In this document: positions 1 to 7,197 of the stretch, piece after piece
Layout: every line of letters begins with the position of its first letter
How positions within the stretch are numbered: the stretch's first letter is position 1
Assembly (NCBI GenBank): GCA_900549235.1
Contig: URNT01000008.1
Span: 1-64,000, forward strand
Direction of reading: 5' to 3'
DNA length: 64,000 bases
Source: an uncultured Clostridium sp.
GTDB lineage: Bacteria > Bacillota > Clostridia > Lachnospirales > Lachnospiraceae
Notes under the pieces: generated by a model
What the model saw: only the letters and a program-made list of their open reading frames with translations
The model's database searches: none
Told to the model about the DNA's origin: nothing
Position numbers and translations under genes: made by a program

Positions 1-36
1 CTAGCATAGGAGTACTTAAATCTAAAGAATTTCCCT

Positions 37-64
37 CCCCCTGCATAGCAGGGGGGTTATTTTT
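37..64 (+). terminator. Intrinsic terminator for an off-window plus-strand gene
   Basis: An 8-bp GC-rich stem (37-44 with 48-55) and a three-base loop are followed by a T-rich tail (57-64). It would end a plus-strand transcript entering from the left edge of the window. Confidence 0.7.
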
Positions 65-71
65 ACTGTGA

Positions 72-113
72 CACAAAAATAAGAGCTGCCCTTCCCCCAC
101 AGAAGGCAGCTCT
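72..113 (-). terminator. Intrinsic terminator, minus orientation
   Basis: An 8-bp stem (82-89 with 106-113) is extended by CTTC/GAAG across a one-base bulge. On the minus strand it is followed by TTATTTTT (81-75). No convincing minus-strand gene lies immediately upstream, so its transcript is unknown. Confidence 0.6.
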
Positions 114-412
114 CAGTCACGATCAAAAACCGTCACACTATTTAGTTCATCTGGCATCCCCATACCAAACAAAAAAGCTGTAAGGCACTCCTTTGTGCTG
201 CTTACGAGGTATACTATACCACCCTATCCTTTGTTTGTCAATCCATATTGTGCATATTGGTGAATTATTTTCCAGTTTTTTCAAGGTTTTATAGAATATT
301 CTACGATTCGTCCGTGTTATAAAGACAGCTGTCCTCTGCATATTTTCACATCTGCGGCGCATACTTACTACTATAATTTTTTCATCCAAAGTCACACAGA
401 AAGGACAGAGAA
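114..412. other. Intergenic region before the germination gene
   Basis: About 300 bases, visibly more AT-rich than the flanking genes. A minus-strand reading frame of 82 codons runs from 395 to 147. It has no good ribosome site and no recognisable family, so I do not call it a gene. The region probably carries the promoter of the gene at 413; a forespore-specific promoter would be expected for this family, but I could not identify one. Confidence 0.4.
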
Positions 413-1822
413 ATGGAATTTTCCCAAAATCTAACTGATAATATCACATACCTCCATCAGAGGCTGAATGTGGATACGAATTTCGATGTTGTATACCGGG
501 TACTGCAGATTGGAGGCCGGGAAGCCTGTCTCTATTTTATTGACGGCTTTGCCAAGGACGATGCCCTCTTAAAACTCCTTCAGGCCCTTTCCACCTTAAA
601 GCCTGATTCCATGCCTCAGGATGCCCACAGCTTTTCCAAGCAGTACCTGCCCTATGGAGAGATCGGCCTGGTATCAAATGACCAGGATATGATCATACAG
701 CTTCTTTCCGGCGTATCCTGCCTTTTTATCAACGGCTACAAGCAGTGTCTTACCATTGACTGCCGCACCTACCCGGCAAGAGGAGTGGGGGAGCCGGAAA
801 AGGATAAGGTGATGCGGGGCTCCAGAGACGGCTTTGTGGAGACCCTGGTCTTTAATACCGCTTTGATCCGCAGAAGGATCCGCGACCCTGAGCTTACCAT
901 GGAGATCCTGTCAGCCGGCGAAAGCTCCCATACGGATATTGCGGTGTGCTACATGCAGAACCGGGTGGACAAACAGCTCCTTGAAACGATAAAGGGACGG
1001 ATCAAAAATCTGAAGGTAGACGCCCTGACTATGAACCAGGAAAGCCTTGCAGAATGTCTTTTCCCCTACAAATGGTTCAATCCCTTTCCAAAGTTTAAGT
1101 TTTCCGAGCGGCCTGACACGGCGGCGGCCTCTATCCTGGAGGGAAATATCATTATCCTGGTAGATACCTCTCCCTCAGCCATGATCCTGCCTTCCTCTGT
1201 CTTTGACATCATCGAGGAAGCGGACGATTATTATTTCCCGCCTATTACAGGCACCTACCTGAGGCTGTCCCGGATGAGCATTTCCATCCTGTCCATGATG
1301 CTGACTCCCACCTGGCTCATGTTCATGCAGAATACGGATCTGATTCCTGAGTGGCTGGCCTTTATACGGCTGTCGGACCCGTACAATGTGCCTCTGATCT
1401 GGCAGCTTCTGATCCTTGAATTTGCTATCGACGGCTTGCGGCTGGCAGCGGTAAACACCCCAAGCATGCTCACCACCCCCCTCAGTGTGATCGCCGGCAT
1501 CGTCCTTGGAGAATACGCGGTAAAATCCGGATGGTTTAACAGTGAGACCATGCTGTATATGGCCTTTGTTACTGTTGCCAATTATTCCCAGGCAAGCTTT
1601 GAGCTAGGCTACGCCATGAAATTCATGCGGGTGATCATACTGATCTTTACGGCTGTATTTAACCTTTGGGGCTATATCCTGGGAACGGTCTTTGCGGTCT
1701 GCGCCATTATCTTTAATAAGACCATCGCCGGAAAGAGCTATATCTATCCCCTGATCCCCTTTCATTTCAGCGAGCTGAAAAAGCGGTTCTTCCGGGGGCG
1801 TCTGCCTCATACGGAAAAATAA
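413..1822 (+). CDS. GerA-family spore germination protein (SpoVAF-like)
   Basis: A 469-residue membrane protein of the GerA/SpoVAF family. These act in the spore inner membrane in nutrient sensing or in release of dipicolinic acid during germination. The soluble N-terminal half (about 1-280) contains the family block PARGVGEPEKDKVMRGSRDG near residues 120-140. The C-terminal half (about 285-445) has roughly five hydrophobic segments. The length fits SpoVAF and GerA A-subunits (about 470-500). The ATG follows GAAAGGA with normal spacing. No spoVA genes or gerB/gerC partners are visible next to it, and a terminator follows directly, so here it stands as a single gene. The family is clear; whether it is the SpoVAF type or an orphan GerA A-subunit cannot be settled from the sequence alone. 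Confidence 0.85.
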   Translation: MEFSQNLTDNITYLHQRLNVDTNFDVVYRVLQIGGREACLYFIDGFAKDDALLKLLQALSTLKPDSMPQDAHSFSKQYLPYGEIGLVSNDQDMIIQLLSGVSCLFINGYKQCLTIDCRTYPARGVGEPEKDKVMRGSRDGFVETLVFNTALIRRRIRDPELTMEILSAGESSHTDIAVCYMQNRVDKQLLETIKGRIKNLKVDALTMNQESLAECLFPYKWFNPFPKFKFSERPDTAAASILEGNIIILVDTSPSAMILPSSVFDIIEEADDYYFPPITGTYLRLSRMSISILSMMLTPTWLMFMQNTDLIPEWLAFIRLSDPYNVPLIWQLLILEFAIDGLRLAAVNTPSMLTTPLSVIAGIVLGEYAVKSGWFNSETMLYMAFVTVANYSQASFELGYAMKFMRVIILIFTAVFNLWGYILGTVFAVCAIIFNKTIAGKSYIYPLIPFHFSELKKRFFRGRLPHTEK

Positions 1823-1837
1823 TGGCTCTGCAGATAA

Positions 1838-1880
1838 AAACCGGAGGCTCCTGCTTTTTCAGGAACGCTCCGGTTTATTT
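1838..1880. terminator. Bidirectional intrinsic terminator
   Basis: The 9-bp stem AAACCGGAG (1838-1846) pairs with 1868-1876, and an inner TCCTG/CAGGA stem extends it. There is TTTATTTA on the plus side and a T-run on the minus side. It can end both the plus-strand germination gene and the minus-strand cupin gene. Confidence 0.8.
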
Positions 1881-1991
1881 ACTCTGATAGTCCCGCCGCC
1901 TTCAGGCGGCATAAGTTCAGGGATGCCCCATGTGCCTGCCGGACTTTTATGGGGTGGTGGTGCGTTTGTCCGCCGGGCGCATGTAGGTTTA
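1878..1991. repeat. Dispersed structured intergenic repeat, copy 1 (long form)
   Basis: It shares its two ends and core with 39702-39782. Shared landmarks are TTTACTCTGA, a GCCGCC/GGCGGC hairpin (1895-1910), ATAAGTTCAGGGATGCCCCA and CGCCGGGCGCATGTAGGTTT. This copy carries about 33 extra bases in the middle, which add a CCCCAT/ATGGGG pairing. It begins in the T-tract of the preceding terminator. Its last bases supply the stop codon of the minus-strand cupin gene. Confidence 0.75.
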
Positions 1992-2324
1992 TGATACAAA
2001 ATCCTCCCGCATGGGATTAAAGATGTCTAACAGGATCCCTGCCTTTCTGCACACACAGCCATGAACCACGTCATTCATCTTAAGCATAGTGTCTCCGGCT
2101 GTCACAATCTTTTTCTCGCCGTCAATATCAAACTCAAACTCACCGCTTACCACATAGGTGATCTGGGTGTGGGGGTGATGGTGGAGGCTTCCTGCTGCCC
2201 CCTCCTCAAATGTATTTTCAACGCACATCAGGTCCTTACTGTAGGCCAGAACTCTTCTTACCACTCCGGGGCCTGCCTGAACCGGCTCTGTGTCCTTGTG
2301 GAATACCCATCTCTCGTCCAGCAT
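1989..2324 (-). CDS. Small cupin protein, KdgF-like
   Basis: A 111-residue single-domain cupin. The first motif is visible as SLHHHPHTQITYVVSGEFEF, with metal-binding histidines, and the fold ends with DIFNPMREDF. That ending closely resembles KdgF proteins, which open the ring of unsaturated uronates released by pectin or alginate lyases. The start at 2324 is chosen because AAAAGGAG lies seven bases upstream; a longer in-frame ATG at 2390 would run into galT. It sits 25 bases downstream of galT on the same strand and is probably co-transcribed with it. The stop codon lies inside the dispersed repeat. The cupin fold is certain. The KdgF function is an inference from motif resemblance; another sugar-handling cupin is possible. 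Confidence 0.75.
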   Translation of the reverse strand: MLDERWVFHKDTEPVQAGPGVVRRVLAYSKDLMCVENTFEEGAAGSLHHHPHTQITYVVSGEFEFDIDGEKKIVTAGDTMLKMNDVVHGCVCRKAGILLDIFNPMREDFVS

Positions 2325-2349
2325 TTCATTTCTCCTTTTCTTACAAACA

Positions 2350-3870
2350 TCATGCTTCCTGAAAGCCCATGGAACGGAGGAACCGTCCAAAGGCCTCCCG
2401 TCCTTCCTCGGTGCACTTGTATACGCCTGCGTCCTCTAAGACTCTTGCAAATACCTGTCCTACCTCTGCCTTCAGTATATCCTCTACATTCTCCGCGGTT
2501 ATCTGGATGCCCTTTTCCTTATAGGCAGGAAGGAATTCCTCCACCCAGTCCCCATGCTTTTTAAGGGTTTCGCTGCCGCGAATATCCTTTCCCTCTACAA
2601 TATACTCACCAAGCTGGGCAAGCTCTGCCTTCAGTCTGGAAGGAAGCACTGCCAGTCCCATCACCTCGATGAGGCCGATGTTCTCCTTTTTGATATGGTG
2701 CAGCTCCTGATGAGGGTGGTATACGCCCAGAGGAAATTCTTCTGTAGTAATATTGTTGCGGAGCACCAGATCCAGCTCATAAAGGCCGTCCTTTTTGCGG
2801 GCGATCGGTGTGATGGTATTGTGCGGCTCTCCCTCTGTTTCCGCATAGATAAAGGCCGCCTCGTCGGTATAGCCTCTCCATGCCCCAAGGACCCGGTCTC
2901 CCAGCTCAATGAGACGGTCCGCGTCCCCACTTCTCAGCCTGAGAACGGACATGGGCCAGAATACAATACCTGCCTCCACATCCTCAAAGCCCTCCATCAC
3001 AAACCGCTTCTCCATAGGGGCCTTTGCCATAGCAAAGGTATAATGTCCTCCCTGAAAATGGTCATGGCTTAAAATAGAGCCTCCTACAATAGGCAGATCC
3101 GCATTGGAGCCTAGGAAATAGTGAGGGAACAAACGAATGAAATCGAACAGCTTCTTAAAGGCTGCCTTCTCGATCTTCATGGGCACATGCTGTCCGTTAA
3201 ACACGATACAATGCTCATTGTAGTATACATAGGGTGAATACTGGAATCCCCACTGGCTGTCATTGATGGTAATGGGGATGATCCTGTGGTTATTTCTGGC
3301 AGGATGGTTTACACGTCCCGCATAGCCCTCATTTTCACGGCAGAGGAGGCACTTGGGATAGCCGCTCTGCTTTGCCAGCCTGGCTGCCGCTATGGCCTTT
3401 GGATCCTTCTCCGGCTTTGACAGGTTGATGGTAATGTCCAGAGTGCCGTACCTTGTGTCAGCGGTCCATTTCATATCCTTACATACACGGTAGCGGCGTA
3501 TATAATCAGAATCCTGGCTCAGCTTATAGTAGTAATCTGTCGCCTCCTCCGGCGATGCCTCATAATGCTGCCAGAAGGTCCGTTCCACCTCACTGGGTCT
3601 TGGCATAAGACAGTTCATCAGCTTTGCATCAAACAGGTCCCGATATACAACACTGTCCTCCTTTACCACTCCCGTCTCTGCTCCATAGTCCAGAAGCTCC
3701 TTTAAGATGCCCTCCAGGCCCTCATAACCTCCGGGCTCCTCAGGCTCCTCATATTCATCCAGCCCCAAAACCTCCAGAAGCTGGTTTCTGGCGTAGATCT
3801 CATCTGCCCTGGTAATAAGTCCGGTGTCCAGTCCATATCCTACCAGCGCCTTAATCGCCTGATTGATCAT
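2350..3870 (-). CDS. galT: UTP-hexose-1-phosphate uridylyltransferase, type 2
   Basis: A cytoplasmic enzyme of about 506 residues matching the Firmicute type 2 galactose-1-phosphate uridylyltransferases. It exchanges UMP between UDP-glucose and galactose-1-phosphate in the Leloir pathway. Visible blocks include a start like MINQAIKALVGYGLDTGLI, the CLLCRENEGYAGR segment, and VGGSILSHDHFQGGHY with the His-x-His pair of the active site. Two in-frame ATGs exist, at 3885 and 3870. I prefer 3870 because GGAGGGG lies six bases before it and the family usually begins MIN; 3885 is possible, with AAGGAAA upstream. A consensus-like promoter lies at 3906-3934. No galK or galE is in the window, so the pathway must be completed elsewhere. 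Confidence 0.93.
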   Translation of the reverse strand: MINQAIKALVGYGLDTGLITRADEIYARNQLLEVLGLDEYEEPEEPGGYEGLEGILKELLDYGAETGVVKEDSVVYRDLFDAKLMNCLMPRPSEVERTFWQHYEASPEEATDYYYKLSQDSDYIRRYRVCKDMKWTADTRYGTLDITINLSKPEKDPKAIAAARLAKQSGYPKCLLCRENEGYAGRVNHPARNNHRIIPITINDSQWGFQYSPYVYYNEHCIVFNGQHVPMKIEKAAFKKLFDFIRLFPHYFLGSNADLPIVGGSILSHDHFQGGHYTFAMAKAPMEKRFVMEGFEDVEAGIVFWPMSVLRLRSGDADRLIELGDRVLGAWRGYTDEAAFIYAETEGEPHNTITPIARKKDGLYELDLVLRNNITTEEFPLGVYHPHQELHHIKKENIGLIEVMGLAVLPSRLKAELAQLGEYIVEGKDIRGSETLKKHGDWVEEFLPAYKEKGIQITAENVEDILKAEVGQVFARVLEDAGVYKCTEEGREAFGRFLRSMGFQEA

Positions 3871-3905
3871 ATCGATCCCCTCCATGATGTTTCCTTTTTA
3901 CTCTT

Positions 3906-3934
3906 ATTATAGCTTTCCGGCAGATATAAGACAA
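3906..3934 (-). promoter_or_regulatory. Sigma-A type promoter of galT
   Basis: On the minus strand TTGTCT (3934-3929) is separated by 17 bases from TATAAT (3911-3906). The -10 element lies about 20-36 bases before the two candidate galT starts. Confidence 0.65.
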
Positions 3935-3956
3935 TGTCATTTTTTTGTGATCTATA

Positions 3957-4469
3957 TCAAAAATCCAAGATGGGGCGGATGCGGCGCAGGATTATCCCCC
4001 CTAAAAGGCCGATCAGGGCCCCTGCCACCGTTCCTGCCCCAAGAAGGACGGGAAAATAGGCAAATACCCCGAAGGTCTCCACCACAAAGGCCGCCATGAA
4101 AAACTGGCCCAGATTGTGGCAGACGCCTCCCAGGATGCTGATTCCTGTCATTCCAAAGAGGCTGAATTTTCTGCATACCACCATCACCGACAGACTTAAG
4201 GCGGCTCCTGCCAGGCTGTAGAGCAGCATGGACATATTTCCGAAGGTAAAGCCGGTGAGAACGATGCGCAGAAGATTAATAGACACCGCCGCCCCTGCCC
4301 CAAGGCTGTACAGGGCGATCACCGACGCCAGGTTCGCAAGCCCCAGCTTTACCCCAGGCGCCCCAAGGTATATTGGCACCAGGCTTTCCACATAGCCCAG
4401 CACATAGGCCAGGGCAGCCAGCAGCCCATAGAGAGCCGCCTGCCTGGCCGGGTTTCTTTTCTGCTTCAT
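3957..4469 (-). CDS. Gx transporter family protein (heptaprenyl diphosphate synthase component I-like)
   Basis: A 170-residue, very hydrophobic protein with about five membrane segments. It matches the Gx transporter family, historically annotated heptaprenyl diphosphate synthase component I. The blocks GAPGVKLGLANLASVIALYS and LGGVCHNLGQFFMA are typical of this ECF S-component-like group. Its substrate is unknown. In many clostridia it sits next to a NusG domain II protein, as here (4546-4890), although in this window the two are divergent rather than in tandem. The start has a GGAGG-type ribosome site. The gene ends just before the galT promoter. Confidence 0.8.
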   Translation of the reverse strand: MKQKRNPARQAALYGLLAALAYVLGYVESLVPIYLGAPGVKLGLANLASVIALYSLGAGAAVSINLLRIVLTGFTFGNMSMLLYSLAGAALSLSVMVVCRKFSLFGMTGISILGGVCHNLGQFFMAAFVVETFGVFAYFPVLLGAGTVAGALIGLLGGIILRRIRPILDF

Positions 4470-4480
4470 CCGTTTCCTCC

Positions 4481-4509
4481 TTGTACAGCCAGCCCCGCTG
4501 TGCTACAAT
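4481..4509 (+). promoter_or_regulatory. Sigma-A type promoter of the NusG-II gene
   Basis: TTGTAC (4481-4486), 17 bases, then TACAAT (4504-4509). It overlaps the 5' flank of the divergent Gx gene, so the two genes may be co-regulated. Confidence 0.6.
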
Positions 4510-4545
4510 ACCAGAAAAATCTTCCATAAGGAGCTGTTTCTATTT

Positions 4546-4890
4546 ATGAAATCCTTCATTAAAAAACGGGATCTGATCCTTTTAGGGGCGCTGCTTTCCG
4601 CCGCCCTTCTCTCTGCCCTTTTCCTGGGAGCTGACAAAAAGCCGGCTGCCACAGCCTCCATATCCGCAGAAGGAAAGGAGATTATGGTCCTTGACCTTTC
4701 AAAGGATACGGAAGTGGATATAACCGGTAAGGACGGCGGCGTGAACCATTTCATCGTAAAAGACGGGGAAATCTGGTGCAGTGAAGCCTCCTGCCCCGAC
4801 GGTCTCTGCATCCGCCAGGGAAAAAAGAGCCTGGAAGGGGACACCATCGTATGCCTGCCCAATCAGGTGATCGTCACCATCCTACAGTGA
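4546..4890 (+). CDS. NusG domain II-containing protein
   Basis: A 114-residue protein with one N-terminal membrane anchor (about 10-27) and an extracytoplasmic NusG domain II fold. The conserved cysteine region EIWCSEASCPDGLCIRQG and the ending VCLPNQVIVTI are diagnostic. The function is unknown; in relatives the gene is found near FMN-transferase (ApbE), Rnf or Gx-transporter genes, hinting at a role in envelope redox or cofactor handling. The only such partner here is the divergent Gx gene. The ribosome site is AAGGAG. Its last nine bases overlap the 3' end of the convergent gene at 4882-6180. Confidence 0.85.
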   Translation: MKSFIKKRDLILLGALLSAALLSALFLGADKKPAATASISAEGKEIMVLDLSKDTEVDITGKDGGVNHFIVKDGEIWCSEASCPDGLCIRQGKKSLEGDTIVCLPNQVIVTILQ

Positions 4891-6180
4891 CAATTCCCCT
4901 CTGGCCCTGGCCTTCCGGTCGCTGATGGACTGCATCACCGGCACCATAAAGATGGCCACAATGCCCCCTGCGAAGCCATTGTTATACAGATTCATTCCTC
5001 CGTATACAATGCCTACATTCAGAGCCACAGAGGAATGGAGATAGCCTGCTATGAGCCCTGCCACTGCCCCGAACCTGCCGGCCACCGGAGCCAGAGTGGT
5101 AGAAAATAAAAGAGCCAGCATAGGCGAGGGCTGATAAATGTTCCAGGTCTTTGTAAAGCCTGCCAGATAAACCCCGGCCATAATGGGGGCAATGTTGCGC
5201 AGGTGCTTTCCTGTGGAGCTGAAGCCTACGATCGTAAAAATACCGCCGATGGTGGGGCCGTTTAGATCTCCCCCTACCATCAGCACAAACATGGTGGCAA
5301 AAAGGCCGTTCACGCCCATGTTAAACACCGTCGTGGCCCCGCCCTCATCCCTGAGATAATCCGTTCCTCCGATGCCGTAGCTTTTAAGAATCCGCCGGTA
5401 GGACTCAAAGATGCCTTTTCCCCGGACCGCCACCCCCAGAACGATCATTCCTCCAAACAGAACCGACAAAAGCACCCCAAAAAGCACATTGTTTCCCGTA
5501 GACCAGATCAGCCTGGACTCCAGCTCTACCCCGAAGGATTTCAAAAGGGATACGATCACCGTAGCAATAATGCCGGAGGCAAAGCCTACATTATAAAGGG
5601 AATAGCCCTGGTGGGCAAAATGTACATGGGTACAGAGAGGCGGCAGCACAAAGCCGATAATGATCCCCACACCCAGGGAAGCCAGCAGCCTAAACAGGAT
5701 GGGCCCCTCCCATACCTGCATCATCTGAGTGATGATGGGTGAAAGGCTGGTGCCGTAAAGACCCACATAAAGATACCGGCTCAGATGGGTCTTGTGATAC
5801 CAGGCATACAGACAGACCCCTGCCAGAATGGCCCATATGTTCAGCAGGTTCTTCCCAAAAAGAGAAAAGCCGAACATCAGACAGCTGGAGGTAATAGTAT
5901 GGCCGTCCATATCCATTCCTGTAAAATAGATCAGGGCAATACTTAAGAGGGTAAGAATCCCCGCATTGATCAGCGCCGCCCCGATTCCTCCCACTACAAA
6001 ATAATCGGTAATCAGAAAATCCGGTTCCTGAAAAATCCGCCCAATACCGGGCATAATATCCCCCAGGGGCTGCACCACCAGCCCCACCGCGATAAAGTAC
6101 AGGGGGAGCATAGAAAGGAGAAGAAATTTCTCCTTCCTTGTCAATGAACGCATCTCATGGAAATGGTCCAGCTGTTTCAT
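4882..6180 (-). CDS. DUF1576 integral membrane protein with internal duplication
   Basis: A 432-residue protein with about ten to twelve hydrophobic segments, resembling the DUF1576 family of unknown function. The sequence shows two related halves. GHTITSSCLMFGFSLFGKNL near residue 95 is echoed by GPTIGGIFTIVGFSSTGKHL near 308. SLYNVGFASGIIATVIV near 195 is echoed by NLYNNGFAGGIVAIFMV near 397. Such twofold repeats are typical of transporters with inverted or tandem repeats, so a transport role is likely but unproven. It follows the Gfo/Idh/MocA gene by 27 bases on the same strand and is probably its operon partner. It overlaps the NusG-II gene tail to tail. Confidence 0.75.
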   Translation of the reverse strand: MKQLDHFHEMRSLTRKEKFLLLSMLPLYFIAVGLVVQPLGDIMPGIGRIFQEPDFLITDYFVVGGIGAALINAGILTLLSIALIYFTGMDMDGHTITSSCLMFGFSLFGKNLLNIWAILAGVCLYAWYHKTHLSRYLYVGLYGTSLSPIITQMMQVWEGPILFRLLASLGVGIIIGFVLPPLCTHVHFAHQGYSLYNVGFASGIIATVIVSLLKSFGVELESRLIWSTGNNVLFGVLLSVLFGGMIVLGVAVRGKGIFESYRRILKSYGIGGTDYLRDEGGATTVFNMGVNGLFATMFVLMVGGDLNGPTIGGIFTIVGFSSTGKHLRNIAPIMAGVYLAGFTKTWNIYQPSPMLALLFSTTLAPVAGRFGAVAGLIAGYLHSSVALNVGIVYGGMNLYNNGFAGGIVAIFMVPVMQSISDRKARARGELSL

Positions 6181-6207
6181 GTATGTTCCTCCAATGTACC
6201 TGTGTTT

Positions 6208-7197
6208 TTACGTTTCGCAGCGGAATACAAGTCCCCAGGACTGCCGGATCTCATCCATCAGCTTAAGGATAGTCAAAGTATCCTCCTTCTTCAGCACATC
6301 ACTGGATGTCATCCCCAGAGCCGCACAGCGGGCCGTCTCCCGGATCTGATATTCAAATCCATTTACATCAAAGGGCAGCTCAAAGATTTCCGGCTCTCCC
6401 TCTGATGGCTCCAGCACCAGCCGCTCGGCGTGCTGGAAATCCTCCAGCCGGATCCGTCCCTTACTTCCGTAGATCACCGCCTCGCGGGGCATAACAGTGC
6501 CGATGGAGGCAGTCACGCAGGCCGTCCGTCCCCCTGGGTAGGACAAAAGGATGGAGCTGTAGTCGTCCGTACCGTATTCATTGATATGGAAGGCAGAGGT
6601 AAAGTGTTCCGGCGCCTCATCTCCCATAACCATATGCATAAAGCCCAGGTTGTAAACACCAATATCCAGAAGGGCACCTCCTCCCAGGCCGGAATCAAAT
6701 TTTCTGTCCTTTCTGGCCCCGGCAGCCACAAAGCCATAGTCGCTCCTTGCAAAGGACACCTCTCCGATGGCCCCCTCTTTTATAAGGGCCTGCAGCTTTT
6801 TCAGCGCCGGAAGATGGCGGATCCAGAAGGCTTCCATAATAAACAGCCCCTTTTCCTCTGCCAGCTCAAACAGCTCCCTTGCCTGGGCCTCATTGATGGT
6901 AAATGGCTTCTCACACAGCACATGTTTTCCCTGCTCCAGACAGAGACGGCAGTTTTCATAGTGAAGGTGATTTGGCGTGGCGATATAGACTGCCTCCACC
7001 TCATCGTCCTGAACCAGAGCCTCATAGGAGTCATAGGCCGCCGGGATATGGAAACGCCCTGCAAATGCCTCCGCGCGCTCCAGAGAACGGGAGCCGCAGG
7101 CCCTCAGGCTGTGCTCCTCCCCTCCGGCCTCCATCTGGTTCACCGTATCCGCAAACTTGGCGGCAATCGTTCCTGTTGCCAAAATTCCCCACTTCAT
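6208..7197 (-). CDS. Gfo/Idh/MocA family oxidoreductase
   Basis: A 329-residue NAD(P)-dependent dehydrogenase of the Gfo/Idh/MocA family, which oxidises or reduces sugars and sugar alcohols. The N-terminal Rossmann start WGILATGTIAAKFADTV and the signature CEKPF (near residue 97), with its catalytic lysine, are visible, followed by the C-terminal substrate domain. Its ATG overlaps the stop of the upstream molybdopterin oxidoreductase gene in an ATGA arrangement (7194-7197), indicating translational coupling. The substrate cannot be read from the sequence; the family includes trans-dihydrodiol, myo-inositol and deoxyinosose dehydrogenases. Confidence 0.9.
   Translation of the reverse strand: MKWGILATGTIAAKFADTVNQMEAGGEEHSLRACGSRSLERAEAFAGRFHIPAAYDSYEALVQDDEVEAVYIATPNHLHYENCRLCLEQGKHVLCEKPFTINEAQARELFELAEEKGLFIMEAFWIRHLPALKKLQALIKEGAIGEVSFARSDYGFVAAGARKDRKFDSGLGGGALLDIGVYNLGFMHMVMGDEAPEHFTSAFHINEYGTDDYSSILLSYPGGRTACVTASIGTVMPREAVIYGSKGRIRLEDFQHAERLVLEPSEGEPEIFELPFDVNGFEYQIRETARCAALGMTSSDVLKKEDTLTILKLMDEIRQSWGLVFRCET

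Noticed and set aside
147..395. Minus-strand open frame of 82 codons in the first intergenic region
   Set aside because: No ribosome site, no recognisable family, AT-rich and arginine/lysine-rich translation. Only the terminator at 72-113 hints at a minus-strand transcript.
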